From the NCBI RefSeq assembly GCF_033807575.1, contig NC_084713.1:10604703-10668702 (forward strand): DNA of 64,000 nt, written 5' to 3'. Below are positions 48,607 through 58,323 of this stretch, piece after piece (the stretch's first letter is position 1; each line of letters opens with the position of its first letter). The translations under genes and the position numbers were made by a program. Source of the stretch: Cydia pomonella (lineage: Eukaryota > Arthropoda > Insecta > Lepidoptera > Tortricidae). Below the pieces are notes generated by a model. The model did no database searches and was not told the origin of the DNA. It saw nothing but the letters and a program-made list of their open reading frames with translations.

Positions 48607-50238
48607 ATGCCACCCAAAAAAGACATGGCTGCCGCTGATCTTAATACCGAAAGCGGTGCGAAGATTAAAACATCTTCGACGTCAACTACACCGGAGCCAT
48701 CTTTTAATTTGACGATGCCACAAGAATACCTAACTATGTTGTTGCAACAAATGCAACAATCACACAACGAATTGTGTGAGAAGTTAGTGACGGCGACTCA
48801 GGCTACAACGCATCAACGTGACAGACATTTTGCCGGTTGCAAACTCAGCTTTAGCGGAGCTGAAGAATCCGTTGAAGACGCCTTAGAGGTTTTTATCGAT
48901 GGTATTCAGACATACAAAGATTGTGCTAATATATCCGATGAAAATGCATTACGCGGATTGTCATTTTTATTCACCGGTCTCGCGGCAACGTGGTGGAATG
49001 GTGTTCGTAAAAACGTCAAAACGTGGAACGAGGCCATTGCCGACCTACAACATGCATTTGGCAAACGGAAAGCACCTTTCCTCATATTTCGAGAGATATT
49101 TCGAGAAGAACAAAGTGACGAAAAGACAGAAATTTTTATATGTAAAACTCGTGCATTGATAGCTCAGCTGCCATATTCGTTAGAGGAAACCATTCAAATC
49201 GACATTGTCTATGGCTTGTTAAACCGGCGGATCCGGAAACGAGTCCCTCGCGAAAGCGTCACATCGTTCAACGATCTACTACGGAAAACTCGATCGGTCG
49301 AAGATTCATTGGCCGAAATGAACGAGACGAATGGAACGACGTCCGCGAATGTGCCAAACGTCAACGTCAACGCTGTCAATGGCCGATCTGTCACTCGTCA
49401 TGTAGGAAATAACGTTAACGACCGAAATCCCGAAAATAAGTCAACAAATACCACGTTTTCCGATAGTAAACAATTAAAACAAAAAACCTTTACGCGACAA
49501 AGTGCTGCAAGCGAAAATAAAGTGCCGAACGATACGAACTCTAGTACGAAACCAAAACCAAGTCGTTTTTGTAATTATTGCAAGTTATTCGGACATAATA
49601 AAGATAATTGCAAATGGCTACTCGCGAAACGTTCTGATACGGCGGTTACTCCTACCGACAATAGTGACATTGCAAAAAGTGAAAAGTTCTCGTGTTACGG
49701 ATGTGGAACCCCCGGCGTGATACGCGCCAACTGCCCGCGATGCAAGCAAGACTCCGGCGCTGCGGGGAGCGGCACGAGTGTTGCATTCTGCGCATTCTCT
49801 ACGGAAGATCCATCTGCTACGACGGAGGCTACGACGCCTGTCGATATGTGCGCGCGCGAGATATACACACACACAGATACACTTACACTTACACCAAGCG
49901 ACTACCTTCTACTGAGACAACAAGCTGACAGGCCACGACCTATTCTTCCCATTACCGTCTGTGGACGCGAAGGTCGTGCAGTCGTCGACACGGGCGCGAA
50001 GAGGAGTGTTGCAAGTGAAAGTCTATACAAATTAATGAAGAACTGTGGTAAGTCATTTACCCCTTCCACTTTAAATATTAAGTATGCTAAAGGTCGATCC
50101 GTAGTAGAAGAGATACTCTCCATAGACACTATTGTTGTCTTAAAAAGTAAACCTATACCTATGAGTTTTATAATCTTCCCCGACGCTACTGATAATGAAA
50201 CTTTGTTAGGTATTGTTACAAGTAATATTTTGGGGTAA
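48607..50238 (+). CDS. gag-pro: Arc-like Gag plus protease, 5' part of the split outer ORF
   Basis: I chose the ATG at 48607 because the open frame upstream of it has no ATG. Residue numbers are from that Met. Residues about 85-235 form the capsid domain, with ALRGLSFLF, TWWNGV, FICKTRAL and QIDIVYGLLN; these match my memory of insect Arc Gag. A CCHC knuckle (C-X2-C-X4-H-X4-C, about 322-335) and a four-cysteine CX2CX9CX2C cluster (about 363-379) follow. The aspartic protease signature VVDTGA is at about 459-464. The authentic coding sequence stops at 50213; the last codons and TAA come from the inner LTR. Confidence 0.92.
   Translation: MPPKKDMAAADLNTESGAKIKTSSTSTTPEPSFNLTMPQEYLTMLLQQMQQSHNELCEKLVTATQATTHQRDRHFAGCKLSFSGAEESVEDALEVFIDGIQTYKDCANISDENALRGLSFLFTGLAATWWNGVRKNVKTWNEAIADLQHAFGKRKAPFLIFREIFREEQSDEKTEIFICKTRALIAQLPYSLEETIQIDIVYGLLNRRIRKRVPRESVTSFNDLLRKTRSVEDSLAEMNETNGTTSANVPNVNVNAVNGRSVTRHVGNNVNDRNPENKSTNTTFSDSKQLKQKTFTRQSAASENKVPNDTNSSTKPKPSRFCNYCKLFGHNKDNCKWLLAKRSDTAVTPTDNSDIAKSEKFSCYGCGTPGVIRANCPRCKQDSGAAGSGTSVAFCAFSTEDPSATTEATTPVDMCAREIYTHTDTLTLTPSDYLLLRQQADRPRPILPITVCGREGRAVVDTGAKRSVASESLYKLMKNCGKSFTPSTLNIKYAKGRSVVEEILSIDTIVVLKSKPIPMSFIIFPDATDNETLLGIVTSNILG
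50210..50213. repeat. Target-site duplication GTAT of the inner element, left
   Basis: GTAT here and at 58320-58323 flank the inner element exactly. It fixes the insertion point inside the outer reading frame. Confidence 0.9.
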
Positions 50239-51389
50239 AAAAAAACCTAAAGGAATAATATAAAATGTAAACTACAATAGTCAGTAACTAAGCTTTTATT
50301 GAAATCACTGAGGTTGGAAGAACCCGGCAACAATACTGCAAGAAGTTGCAGTTGAGGTAATCCTATATTTATATATATATAAGGTTTCTTAATAGTAAGA
50401 CAAGTTTCTTAATAATAACCGGCTAGCATAGATTGCACAGACTCTACAGTACTTATTAATTCTTTTTTAAACTAAAGCTTCAGGGAACAAATCGGGGTTA
50501 ACGAACTCTTTTATTTAGATTTTGGTAGAAACAGCGATCCGAGGAACTAAATTTAGAAAATACAGGAGATGTATATGGGCGCCAGGGCCAGTCGATCTGG
50601 TCCAAATGTCATATAGTTAATAAAGGATGGGTCTAACCTCCAACATCGGGAATTGTACCCCAGCCGCCACGTTCTGTGTAGGCCTGGACGGATGGTTACA
50701 AAAGGTCAGCGACAGCTCACTACCGCTGGTATTATTTGGGGTTACCGGTGCATGAGGCAGGTGGTCGGAGACCGCGCGAGTTAGCCAGGTAGTTAGCGCC
50801 CCGCCGTGAACCCCGTTGGTGGATAAAAGGCTTGCATGGAAATTATGCAGCTTATGTCAACACCCGGGGCACGCGATGTATCGCTCTTCAACGCAGCAAC
50901 AAATTTAAGGTTAGCATGTTATGCCGGGGTCAAATGGGCGATGGAGCCCGATCTCAAAGGGTATAGCCGATCCCGGCTCGAATCGAACAAAAAGAAGATC
51001 TCCCTTCCTTTCCGACATCTTGAGTGACAGATAGGCCGACGGGGTTGCCAAGTCCGAATTAGGCTCGTGCAAACACTACATGACTCCACAGACAAAACGA
51101 TCGTTTATGGTTCCTTCGGTTTTATTTAAAAAGAACTAAACAACTGCGCAGAAATAACATAATGTTAAAGAAAAACCACTATAATTAAATAGGTTCTATG
51201 AAAAAAACACAGGAATGCGGGGAAGCGCAATGTTTCTTCCGGATTTGAAGCTGGCAATTCCGACCCATAGTGTTCGATCGCGCGTTAGCTAGTACGCTAA
51301 TCCTTAGCTAGATGGCTGTAGGAGTTCGGAACTAACGCGAGCCTTACTTTTTTAATAATGAAGAAGAAAAATTACATTTTGTTGTTACA
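50214..51389 (-). repeat. 3' LTR of inner element (1176 bp)
   Basis: It is the 3' LTR in element orientation. Its plus-strand ends are TGTTACAAGTAAT and TTTTGTTGTTACA. It contains a 63-codon plus-strand ORF from 50836 that also occurs in the other LTR; this is antisense to the element and probably fortuitous. Confidence 0.92.
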
Positions 51390-51392
51390 GTG

Positions 51393-51403
51393 CTCCCCTT
51401 CCC
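51393..51403 (-). other. Polypurine tract of inner element
   Basis: GGGAAGGGGAG on the minus strand, 3 nt upstream of the 3' LTR in element orientation. It primes plus-strand DNA synthesis. Confidence 0.7.
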
Positions 51404-52000
51404 GAAGAAAATTTTGAGTCCGGCAAAATTTTGAGCTGGTCCCCAGCTCGCAAAACAAACCGCAGGTTTCAACAGCTCCCAAATGAACAGTTACACAATG
51501 TAAGGCAGAAGGGAAAACAACCATCATAATCGAACCCACGCACTAAACTATAAAATGATAAACACAGTTGGCTGTAAACCAGTTATCAAATACAAACTAT
51601 AACAATTACTCCTACTCTCCCTTAAGAGGGAGCTTAACCTAAGTAAAACTTAACGCAGGTAGGAGAAGCTCGAAGCTTCCTTCCTAATGCGTCGCATCGC
51701 TATATATCTTGGCGGCGCAGTGAGCGACCTGAGTTGCGGGCTGCGCGTCCAGGGTATACGACGGAATATGGCATATAGCCAGTTAGGTTAAATGAATAAC
51801 CTACGGTAATAACTGTGAGGTAACAGTCTATCACCAGGGAAAATAATTAATAGTAGTGTCCGATAGTTCGGCTTAGGAGCCACAGAACTACCGGTTGACA
51901 CTCTTCACAGGAATGCTGTCCCTGCAGAGCGAAATCAGGGACTTCGCCCTGCACTGCCAACACACGCTGTGGATAGACAGCTTATAGCCAGTTAAATTGA

Positions 52001-55000
52001 TCACGGAACAAACTTTTTAAGATTCCGGGCATGCCAGGACCCCAAATTTTTACCCGTATAAAAATCTTCTAACTCGTATACTAAATTCGAGAGTTTACGA
52101 ATTACTCGGCACTTCGCATACTTAGGAGCAAGCTTAGCCATAAAGAATTTACCAGCGTCACTCAAAGGAAAAGTTCTTTTCATAACAACCTCACCCTCAC
52201 TAAATTCAACCGACTGACGACCCCTATTATAATAACGCGCCCCTCTATCATGAGCTTTAATTAACAATAACTTAACCCGATCGAAAACTTCTCTCAAGCC
52301 GCCTAAAGATTCCGCGTACCGGTCTGGAGAGTCAATTGATAGGTTTAACTTCGAAGTTTGGCAATCTCCATAGACTTTACCGCAAGCAACAGCCTCCCTA
52401 CCATGAACCAGAAAGAAGGGGGGATAACGAACTGTTTCACTAGTGGTGGAATTCATGGCAAACTGAACCTTCGGCAAAGCTACATCCCAAGCTCGATGAT
52501 CATTCTGGACCATGATAGAGACGGACGTCATCAGGGTTTTATGGTAGCGTTCTACGGCGTTAACCTGAGGGCAATAACGCGGGGTGTAGTGAATTTGGGG
52601 AATAAAATATTTCTGAAACAAAGCTTTAAGCTCGCTGCCAGTGAATTGCGTAGCATTATCCGCAATCACTGTGCGCGGCACGCCGTGCTTGAGAAACACC
52701 TCATCCTCTAGACGCTGGGCAATAGTCTTTCCTACCGCACGCCTAAGGGGGAAAAACATCACGTATTTCGAAAAGCAACATAATACCGACAGAATGTAAG
52801 TATAGCCTGGCCGGGAACGAGGTAGTGGACCCACTAAATCGATACTAAGTGTGTCGAATGGACGCGAACAGTTCTTAGGATGTCCCATGGTGCCTATAGG
52901 AGGCTGTTGTGAGTTTTTATACGTAGCACAAACCTCACACCCTCGAATGAATTTAGCTACATCCTGGTACATTGAAGGCCAATAATAGAGTAGCGTTAAT
53001 CGCTTGTATGTTTTAAAAACTCCCAAATGGGAAAGCTCCTCGTTGTGACATGTTCTAATTAAATCTTGACGTTGACTCGATGGTACGACCACCTTCCAGT
53101 CGAACTCCCCCGAAAGATTAAATTTACTTTTACAGTAACGCATAAGTTTATTGTTTTGAATCGCGTAATTCGGACAAGAGCCTGGGAAAACCTGACATCG
53201 CCTAAGGATCCTATTATACCACTCACACGTATGAATTTCCATCACGGGTACACTACGGGATAAAGCGTCTGGTACTACATGTTCTTTACCTTTACGATGT
53301 ATGATTTCAAAGTCATAAGGGGATAACCTACAACCCCAACGTGCTAATCTGCCCGTCGGATTAGTTAAATTAAAGAACCACTTTAAACTGGAATGATCGG
53401 TAATCACCTTAAACCGGGGTCCGCCTTCCAGATATGGCCGAAAATGCTCTATGCTGAAAACGACGGCTAGTGCCTCGCGCTCGGTTGCGGAATAATTACG
53501 TTCGGCGCGGTTTAACGAGCGGCTCGCGTAAGCTATTGGATGCTCCAGCCCGTCCGACATTAGTTGGGTCAAGGTTCCGGCCACACCGTACCCAGACGCA
53601 TCACAATGTAGAAGGAAGGGCTTCGAAAAATCCGGGCACGATAATATCGGTGCCGTAACTAAGGCCGACTTGAGTTTTTGAAAGGAATATTGAGCTTCCT
53701 TCGTCCACGCGAAAGGAGGCGCATTCTTCCGAGTACTTGTTAAAGCATTTAAGGGGGCCGCGAGGTCACTGAAATTTTTAATGAATCTACGATAATAGGA
53801 CGCGGTACTTACAAACATTTTCACTTCTTTACGGTTGGTAGGAACCGGGTAATCTATGATAGCTTGGATTTTGGAAGGATCGGTATGTAGTCCACGCTCG
53901 TCCACTACATAGCCGAGGTATTTAAGTTCCTTCCGGAAGAACTGGGACTTGCCAAAATTAATAGTTAAGTTAGCGGCTGACAAACGGTCCAACACACGAG
54001 TTAATAACGAAATATGTTCCTCAAACGTCTGACTAACAATGATGATGTCATCCAAGTACACAAAAAGCCTATCATTAAATTCGGGTCCAAACAACTTATC
54101 CATTAGACGCTGTTGGGTACCAGGTGCTCCAGTCAACCCGAAACACATAACCTTAAATTGAAACAAGCCGCGTTTAGGCACCGTGAAGGCCGTTCGTTCG
54201 CGCGAGGCCTCATCTAAAGGAATCTGCCAAAACGCGCTCTTTAAGTCAATTGAGGACAGAAACTTCGCGTCCCTCAACTGATCCAGAATACGTGATATAT
54301 ACGGTAACGGATACGCATCGCGTTTACTTACAGAATTTAACTTGCGACTATCCAAGCAAAAGCGTAACTCCCCATTAGACTTAGCTGTAAAAAGGGTAGG
54401 ATTATTCCAAGCACTAGTACTAGGTTCAACTACGTCCTGCTCTAGCATCTCATCCAATTGACGGTTAAGCTCTACCAGACGATGTGGCGAGATTGGATAA
54501 TAACGTTGTTTAATTGGAGGACTATCACCGGTATCTATGGTATGGGTGAGTAAGTGCGTACGCCCCAAACCTTTCCTCTCAAACGAAATACCCTCGAAAC
54601 TACGAATAATCCCGTCCGCGATAGCACGTTGATCATGGGTCAACTCCTGAAAGGAGCAAAGGTGTTTTTCGGGTACGACCTCATCTACGGTAGGGTCCGA
54701 AGTTTGGTTCCCATACCGGCGAAACAATTCCGGTGCGATGTTAAACGCCTTAAAGAAGTTAACACCGAAAATCATGCGCGCACCGACGTCCGGTATCACA
54801 TAAAATTTAATTTCGCGTGTTAAATTTTTAGCTTTAACAATCAAGTACATACACCCGATTATTCTTGAACGAGTTTTATTCGCAGCTATAATATGGGTAT
54901 TATCCGTGGCAGAAACCAACTGAGCTCCCAATGACAAAAAGTCCTTATGCGAATTCGAACCTATGATACTGATCCCTGCCCCCGTATCCAGGAGGCCACG

Positions 55001-55306
55001 AAAAGAACGACCTAAAATTCCTACCGACATGTGCGGTCGCTCGTCTTTATTTATAATATACCGACTCCGAACCACCGAAACGGGAAGAGACATCAAAGTA
55101 CTTACTATAAGGGGGTAATCAGGACAGTCTGGATTAACCCCAAGATTATCTTCACCAAAATCGACAAGATTACATGAGTTCCCACGCTCCCAATCGTAGG
55201 GACTCGATATACGGCGGTCCGGAACAATTAGTTTTTTGAAACCCCAGGCATCGTGCCTGTATCTGGCGAGGTAGAAGTAGAAGCCCGAGGGAAACAATTG
55301 GAACAA
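52001..55306 (-). CDS. pol: Pol polyprotein of inner element (protease, RT, RNase H, integrase)
   Basis: The frame is open from 55306 but is read by -1 frameshifting at 55231-55237, so the useful part starts there. Residue numbers count from the open-frame start. Protease LLDTGAG is at about 105-111, the RT core YLDD at 417-420, RNase H HCDASG at 567-572, the integrase zinc HHCC at about 753-793 and the catalytic D823, D883, E919 (DD35E spacing). No stops or frameshifts interrupt it, so all enzymes look intact. It ends at the TGA read from 52001-52003. RT and integrase are clearly Ty3/gypsy-like and differ from those of the outer element. Confidence 0.95.
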   Translation of the reverse strand: MFQLFPSGFYFYLARYRHDAWGFKKLIVPDRRISSPYDWERGNSCNLVDFGEDNLGVNPDCPDYPLIVSTLMSLPVSVVRSRYIINKDERPHMSVGILGRSFRGLLDTGAGISIIGSNSHKDFLSLGAQLVSATDNTHIIAANKTRSRIIGCMYLIVKAKNLTREIKFYVIPDVGARMIFGVNFFKAFNIAPELFRRYGNQTSDPTVDEVVPEKHLCSFQELTHDQRAIADGIIRSFEGISFERKGLGRTHLLTHTIDTGDSPPIKQRYYPISPHRLVELNRQLDEMLEQDVVEPSTSAWNNPTLFTAKSNGELRFCLDSRKLNSVSKRDAYPLPYISRILDQLRDAKFLSSIDLKSAFWQIPLDEASRERTAFTVPKRGLFQFKVMCFGLTGAPGTQQRLMDKLFGPEFNDRLFVYLDDIIIVSQTFEEHISLLTRVLDRLSAANLTINFGKSQFFRKELKYLGYVVDERGLHTDPSKIQAIIDYPVPTNRKEVKMFVSTASYYRRFIKNFSDLAAPLNALTSTRKNAPPFAWTKEAQYSFQKLKSALVTAPILSCPDFSKPFLLHCDASGYGVAGTLTQLMSDGLEHPIAYASRSLNRAERNYSATEREALAVVFSIEHFRPYLEGGPRFKVITDHSSLKWFFNLTNPTGRLARWGCRLSPYDFEIIHRKGKEHVVPDALSRSVPVMEIHTCEWYNRILRRCQVFPGSCPNYAIQNNKLMRYCKSKFNLSGEFDWKVVVPSSQRQDLIRTCHNEELSHLGVFKTYKRLTLLYYWPSMYQDVAKFIRGCEVCATYKNSQQPPIGTMGHPKNCSRPFDTLSIDLVGPLPRSRPGYTYILSVLCCFSKYVMFFPLRRAVGKTIAQRLEDEVFLKHGVPRTVIADNATQFTGSELKALFQKYFIPQIHYTPRYCPQVNAVERYHKTLMTSVSIMVQNDHRAWDVALPKVQFAMNSTTSETVRYPPFFLVHGREAVACGKVYGDCQTSKLNLSIDSPDRYAESLGGLREVFDRVKLLLIKAHDRGARYYNRGRQSVEFSEGEVVMKRTFPLSDAGKFFMAKLAPKYAKCRVIRKLSNLVYELEDFYTGKNLGSWHARNLKKFVP

Positions 55307-56523
55307 TCCGGGTAAGACACCCCCGCCCTACCACATTTGAAACAAACTACACGTTTAGACTTACACTCCCTTAGACTGTGCGTATCTACACGACAACGAA
55401 CACAGAACGGCTTCTCCAGAGGATTAGCTGCCTCAACTTTAGGACGCGAAGAGGTTTTACAACTCAAGTCTGCGGCCAAGGTAGACGACGAGGGTCTGGG
55501 AGGCTCCACAAAAGCATTGGCCCGCTGCCAGCTGTCCTCCAGCACGCGACACACCCTCTTCAAATCCTTTAAGGTAGTAACCGACTGGATGGCCAAAGGT
55601 ACCGTATACTCCGGACGAACATTAATCGAAACTATGTCAAATTTCTCCTGATCCGACAATTCACTATTCAAACGGCTAAAATAGTTCTGCATAATGCTAA
55701 TGTATGTAGAAATGTTCTCATTAGAACCCTGAGTACGATTCCTAATTTCTTTAAGTAAGCGCCTGTCATAATCGAATGGCAAAAATTCATCAATCATGGC
55801 GGTCTTCAATTGCTCCCACGTAGACACCTCTGCGCGTATACCGCGGTACCACATTAGTGCGTCGCCATCAAATAATTCTACCGCTGAAGCGAAAAGCCTA
55901 ACTTCCGTAATACGACGCGAAGCTGCTAACTCCTCGACCCGCTGTAAAAAAGCCTTCACACACGTCCGACCATTAAATTTAAGATTTAAAGAGCTAACGG
56001 TCTGATATTTATTAAAGCACGAAGTTGCAGAAGCCATCGATGAAGTCTCAGGTTGAACAGGGTTCACCGACCCCTCAACAGCATCATCAAAGCCAACATT
56101 GGAATGAGTCGACACAAATACTGATAACATATTATCTAATTTTGAAAGGATTCTCATAAGTCTCTCCATTAACCCTGAATGTAAGGTAACATCTGTGGAC
56201 CCCTCCGGATGAATCCGAGTTAATCGATGGTACAAATGATGCCCTAAAGCCTGTACCCGGTTAAGAGATTTCAAAGTTATGGGGGTCTTGGCGGCTGTGG
56301 TTAATTTCTCCAGTTCGCCCAATTTATCCTGGATAATGGTAAGTTCCTGGGCGATCTGCCCAACAAATTCCTCAATATCATCTGACGGTAACTCTTTTGC
56401 TAGCTTCCTAATTTGTTCCCTCAAACCCTTCACATCTTCAGCGGGAGTGACATCCCTTACTGACACTTCATATTCCAACTCATCTTTGTGTAACAAATTA
56501 TAATTAATAGGACGGTCCTCCAT
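55228..56523 (-). CDS. gag: Gag of inner element
   Basis: The ATG at 56523-56521 is the first in frame (three codons upstream are open but lack ATG), giving 431 residues. A coiled-coil-prone N-terminus (about residues 30-80) precedes a retrotransposon gag domain (about 180-300: LKFNGRT, GDALMWYRGI, FLPFDYDRRLL). A CCHC knuckle (C-X2-C-X4-H-X4-C) lies at about 374-387, then the cluster CX2CX9CX2C at about 394-410. The end GVSKN-stop contains the slip site. Unlike the outer Gag it does not look Arc-like. Confidence 0.93.
   Translation of the reverse strand: MEDRPINYNLLHKDELEYEVSVRDVTPAEDVKGLREQIRKLAKELPSDDIEEFVGQIAQELTIIQDKLGELEKLTTAAKTPITLKSLNRVQALGHHLYHRLTRIHPEGSTDVTLHSGLMERLMRILSKLDNMLSVFVSTHSNVGFDDAVEGSVNPVQPETSSMASATSCFNKYQTVSSLNLKFNGRTCVKAFLQRVEELAASRRITEVRLFASAVELFDGDALMWYRGIRAEVSTWEQLKTAMIDEFLPFDYDRRLLKEIRNRTQGSNENISTYISIMQNYFSRLNSELSDQEKFDIVSINVRPEYTVPLAIQSVTTLKDLKRVCRVLEDSWQRANAFVEPPRPSSSTLAADLSCKTSSRPKVEAANPLEKPFCVRCRVDTHSLRECKSKRVVCFKCGRAGVSYPDCSNCFPRASTSTSPDTGTMPGVSKN
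55231..55237 (-). promoter_or_regulatory. -1 ribosomal frameshift site A AAA AAC
   Basis: The heptamer is in the correct register (TCA AAA AAC TAA in the gag frame), so the slip happens directly before the gag stop at 55228-55230. Moving back one base opens the pol frame, which reads KKLIVPDRR. This is a textbook slippery site. Confidence 0.9.
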
Positions 56524-57124
56524 TATGAACAATGTTACAATTGTTTACTACTAAAAGGTACAGTAACCTCCCACAGAGGAAAGCAAAATTAAATAAAAAT
56601 TTAAAAAAACAAGTCTTAACACTTTGGTACACGACTGTCCCTTATCATTAAAATACCTTGGTTGGTGATACTCTGTAAGCATGCAATTTAATTTTTAAAT
56701 TGTAATTAAGTTACGTTGAAACTAGTTCAACACTCATACACTTGAAACCCGGTAACCACAATAATAATTTTTATATGCTACATAGACTTAGTCTATTATA
56801 AAATAACTTAAGTAATACAGTAACTGCAAACTGTTAATTAATTATATTATTAATGTAATATCCAGAGCAACAAATTAATTAAGGATTTTAACACCCTGTG
56901 CTAAACATTACAACATAAGTAATAATAAACCCACACATGTATATAACTTAACCTATAATCATACCACATGTGGTCAACAGTATAACCTAACACAGTTATG
57001 CACTAATATTTTAAATTTAAATTTAAAAAACGTATGTAATTAATTTATGAGGATACAAGCTGCACTGTTTCTACCAAAACTCCCTTTAGCTAACACAATG
57101 TGACCAAAGAGGTTCGCTAATAAT

Positions 57125-57142
57125 GCCCCACGTGGGCTGCCA
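57125..57142 (-). other. Primer-binding site of inner element
   Basis: TGGCAGCCCACGTGGGGC on the minus strand begins 1 nt inside the LTR boundary. The TGG and the CACGTGGGGC end resemble the complement of lysine tRNA(CTT), with three mismatches; another tRNA may fit better. Confidence 0.7.
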
Positions 57143-57143
57143 C

Positions 57144-58319
57144 TGTTACAAGTAATATTTTGGGGTAAAAAAAAACCTAAAGGAATAATATAAAATGTAA
57201 ACTACAATAGTCAGTAACTAAGCTTTTATTGAAATCACTGAGGTTGGAAGAACCCGGCAACAATACTGCAAGAAGTTGCAGTTGAGGTAATCCTATATTT
57301 ATATATATATAAGGTTTCTTAATAGTAAGACAAGTTTCTTAATAATAACCGGCTAGCATAGATTGCACAGACTCTACAGTACTTATTAATTCTTTTTTAA
57401 ACTAAAGCTTCAGGGAACAAATCGGGGTTAACGAACTCTTTTATTTAGATTTTGGTAGAAACAGCGATCCGAGGAACTAAATTTAGAAAATACAGGAGAT
57501 GTATATGGGCGCCAGGGCCAGTCGATCTGGTCCAAATGTCATATAGTTAATAAAGGATGGGTCTAACCTCCAACATCGGGAATTGTACCCCAGCCGCCAC
57601 GTTCTGTGTAGGCCTGGACGGATGGTTACAAAAGGTCAGCGACAGCTCACTACCGCTGGTATTATTTGGGGTTACCGGTGCATGAGGCAGGTGGTCGGAG
57701 ACCGCGCGAGTTAGCCAGGTAGTTAGCGCCCCGCCGTGAACCCCGTTGGTGGATAAAAGGCTTGCATGGAAATTATGCAGCTTATGTCAACACCCGGGGC
57801 ACGCGATGTATCGCTCTTCAACGCAGCAACAAATTTAAGGTTAGCATGTTATGCCGGGGTCAAATGGGCGATGGAGCCCGATCTCAAAGGGTATAGCCGA
57901 TCCCGGCTCGAATCGAACAAAAAGAAGATCTCCCTTCCTTTCCGACATCTTGAGTGACAGATAGGCCGACGGGGTTGCCAAGTCCGAATTAGGCTCGTGC
58001 AAACACTACATGACTCCACAGACAAAACGATCGTTTATGGTTCCTTCGGTTTTATTTAAAAAGAACTAAACAACTGCGCAGAAATAACATAATGTTAAAG
58101 AAAAACCACTATAATTAAATAGGTTCTATGAAAAAAACACAGGAATGCGGGGAAGCGCAATGTTTCTTCCGGATTTGAAGCTGGCAATTCCGACCCATAG
58201 TGTTCGATCGCGCGTTAGCTAGTACGCTAATCCTTAGCTAGATGGCTGTAGGAGTTCGGAACTAACGCGAGCCTTACTTTTTTAATAATGAAGAAGAAAA
58301 ATTACATTTTGTTGTTACA
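57144..58319 (-). repeat. 5' LTR of inner element (1176 bp)
   Basis: Same length as the other LTR and identical by eye, which indicates a recent insertion. Transcription of the element would start here and run leftwards. Confidence 0.92.
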
Positions 58320-58323
58320 GTAT
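58320..58323. repeat. Target-site duplication GTAT of the inner element, right
   Basis: This is the copy that continues into the outer pol frame; the ATG at 58322 is formed by its last two bases plus the following G. Confidence 0.9.

Larger units (their letters stand above)
50214..58319 (-). mobile_element. Inner Ty3/gypsy LTR retrotransposon, complete, antisense
   Basis: An 8106-bp element with two 1176-bp LTRs (TG...CA) that read as identical, a primer-binding site, a polypurine tract, gag and pol with intact motifs, and a GTAT duplication. It sits antisense in the outer element between protease and reverse transcriptase. The leader 56524-57124 and the 600-bp stretch between pol stop and 3' LTR hold no ORF, so there is no env. 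It looks capable of having been active recently. Confidence 0.93.

Noticed and set aside
50836..51027. 63-codon ORF repeated at 57766-57957
   Set aside because: It lies inside both inner LTRs and is antisense to the element. Its duplication is explained by the LTR pair, so it is not independent evidence for a gene.
51390..52000. Search for an env gene between inner pol and 3' LTR
   Set aside because: No ORF, signal peptide or membrane segment is present, so this is an LTR retrotransposon without env.
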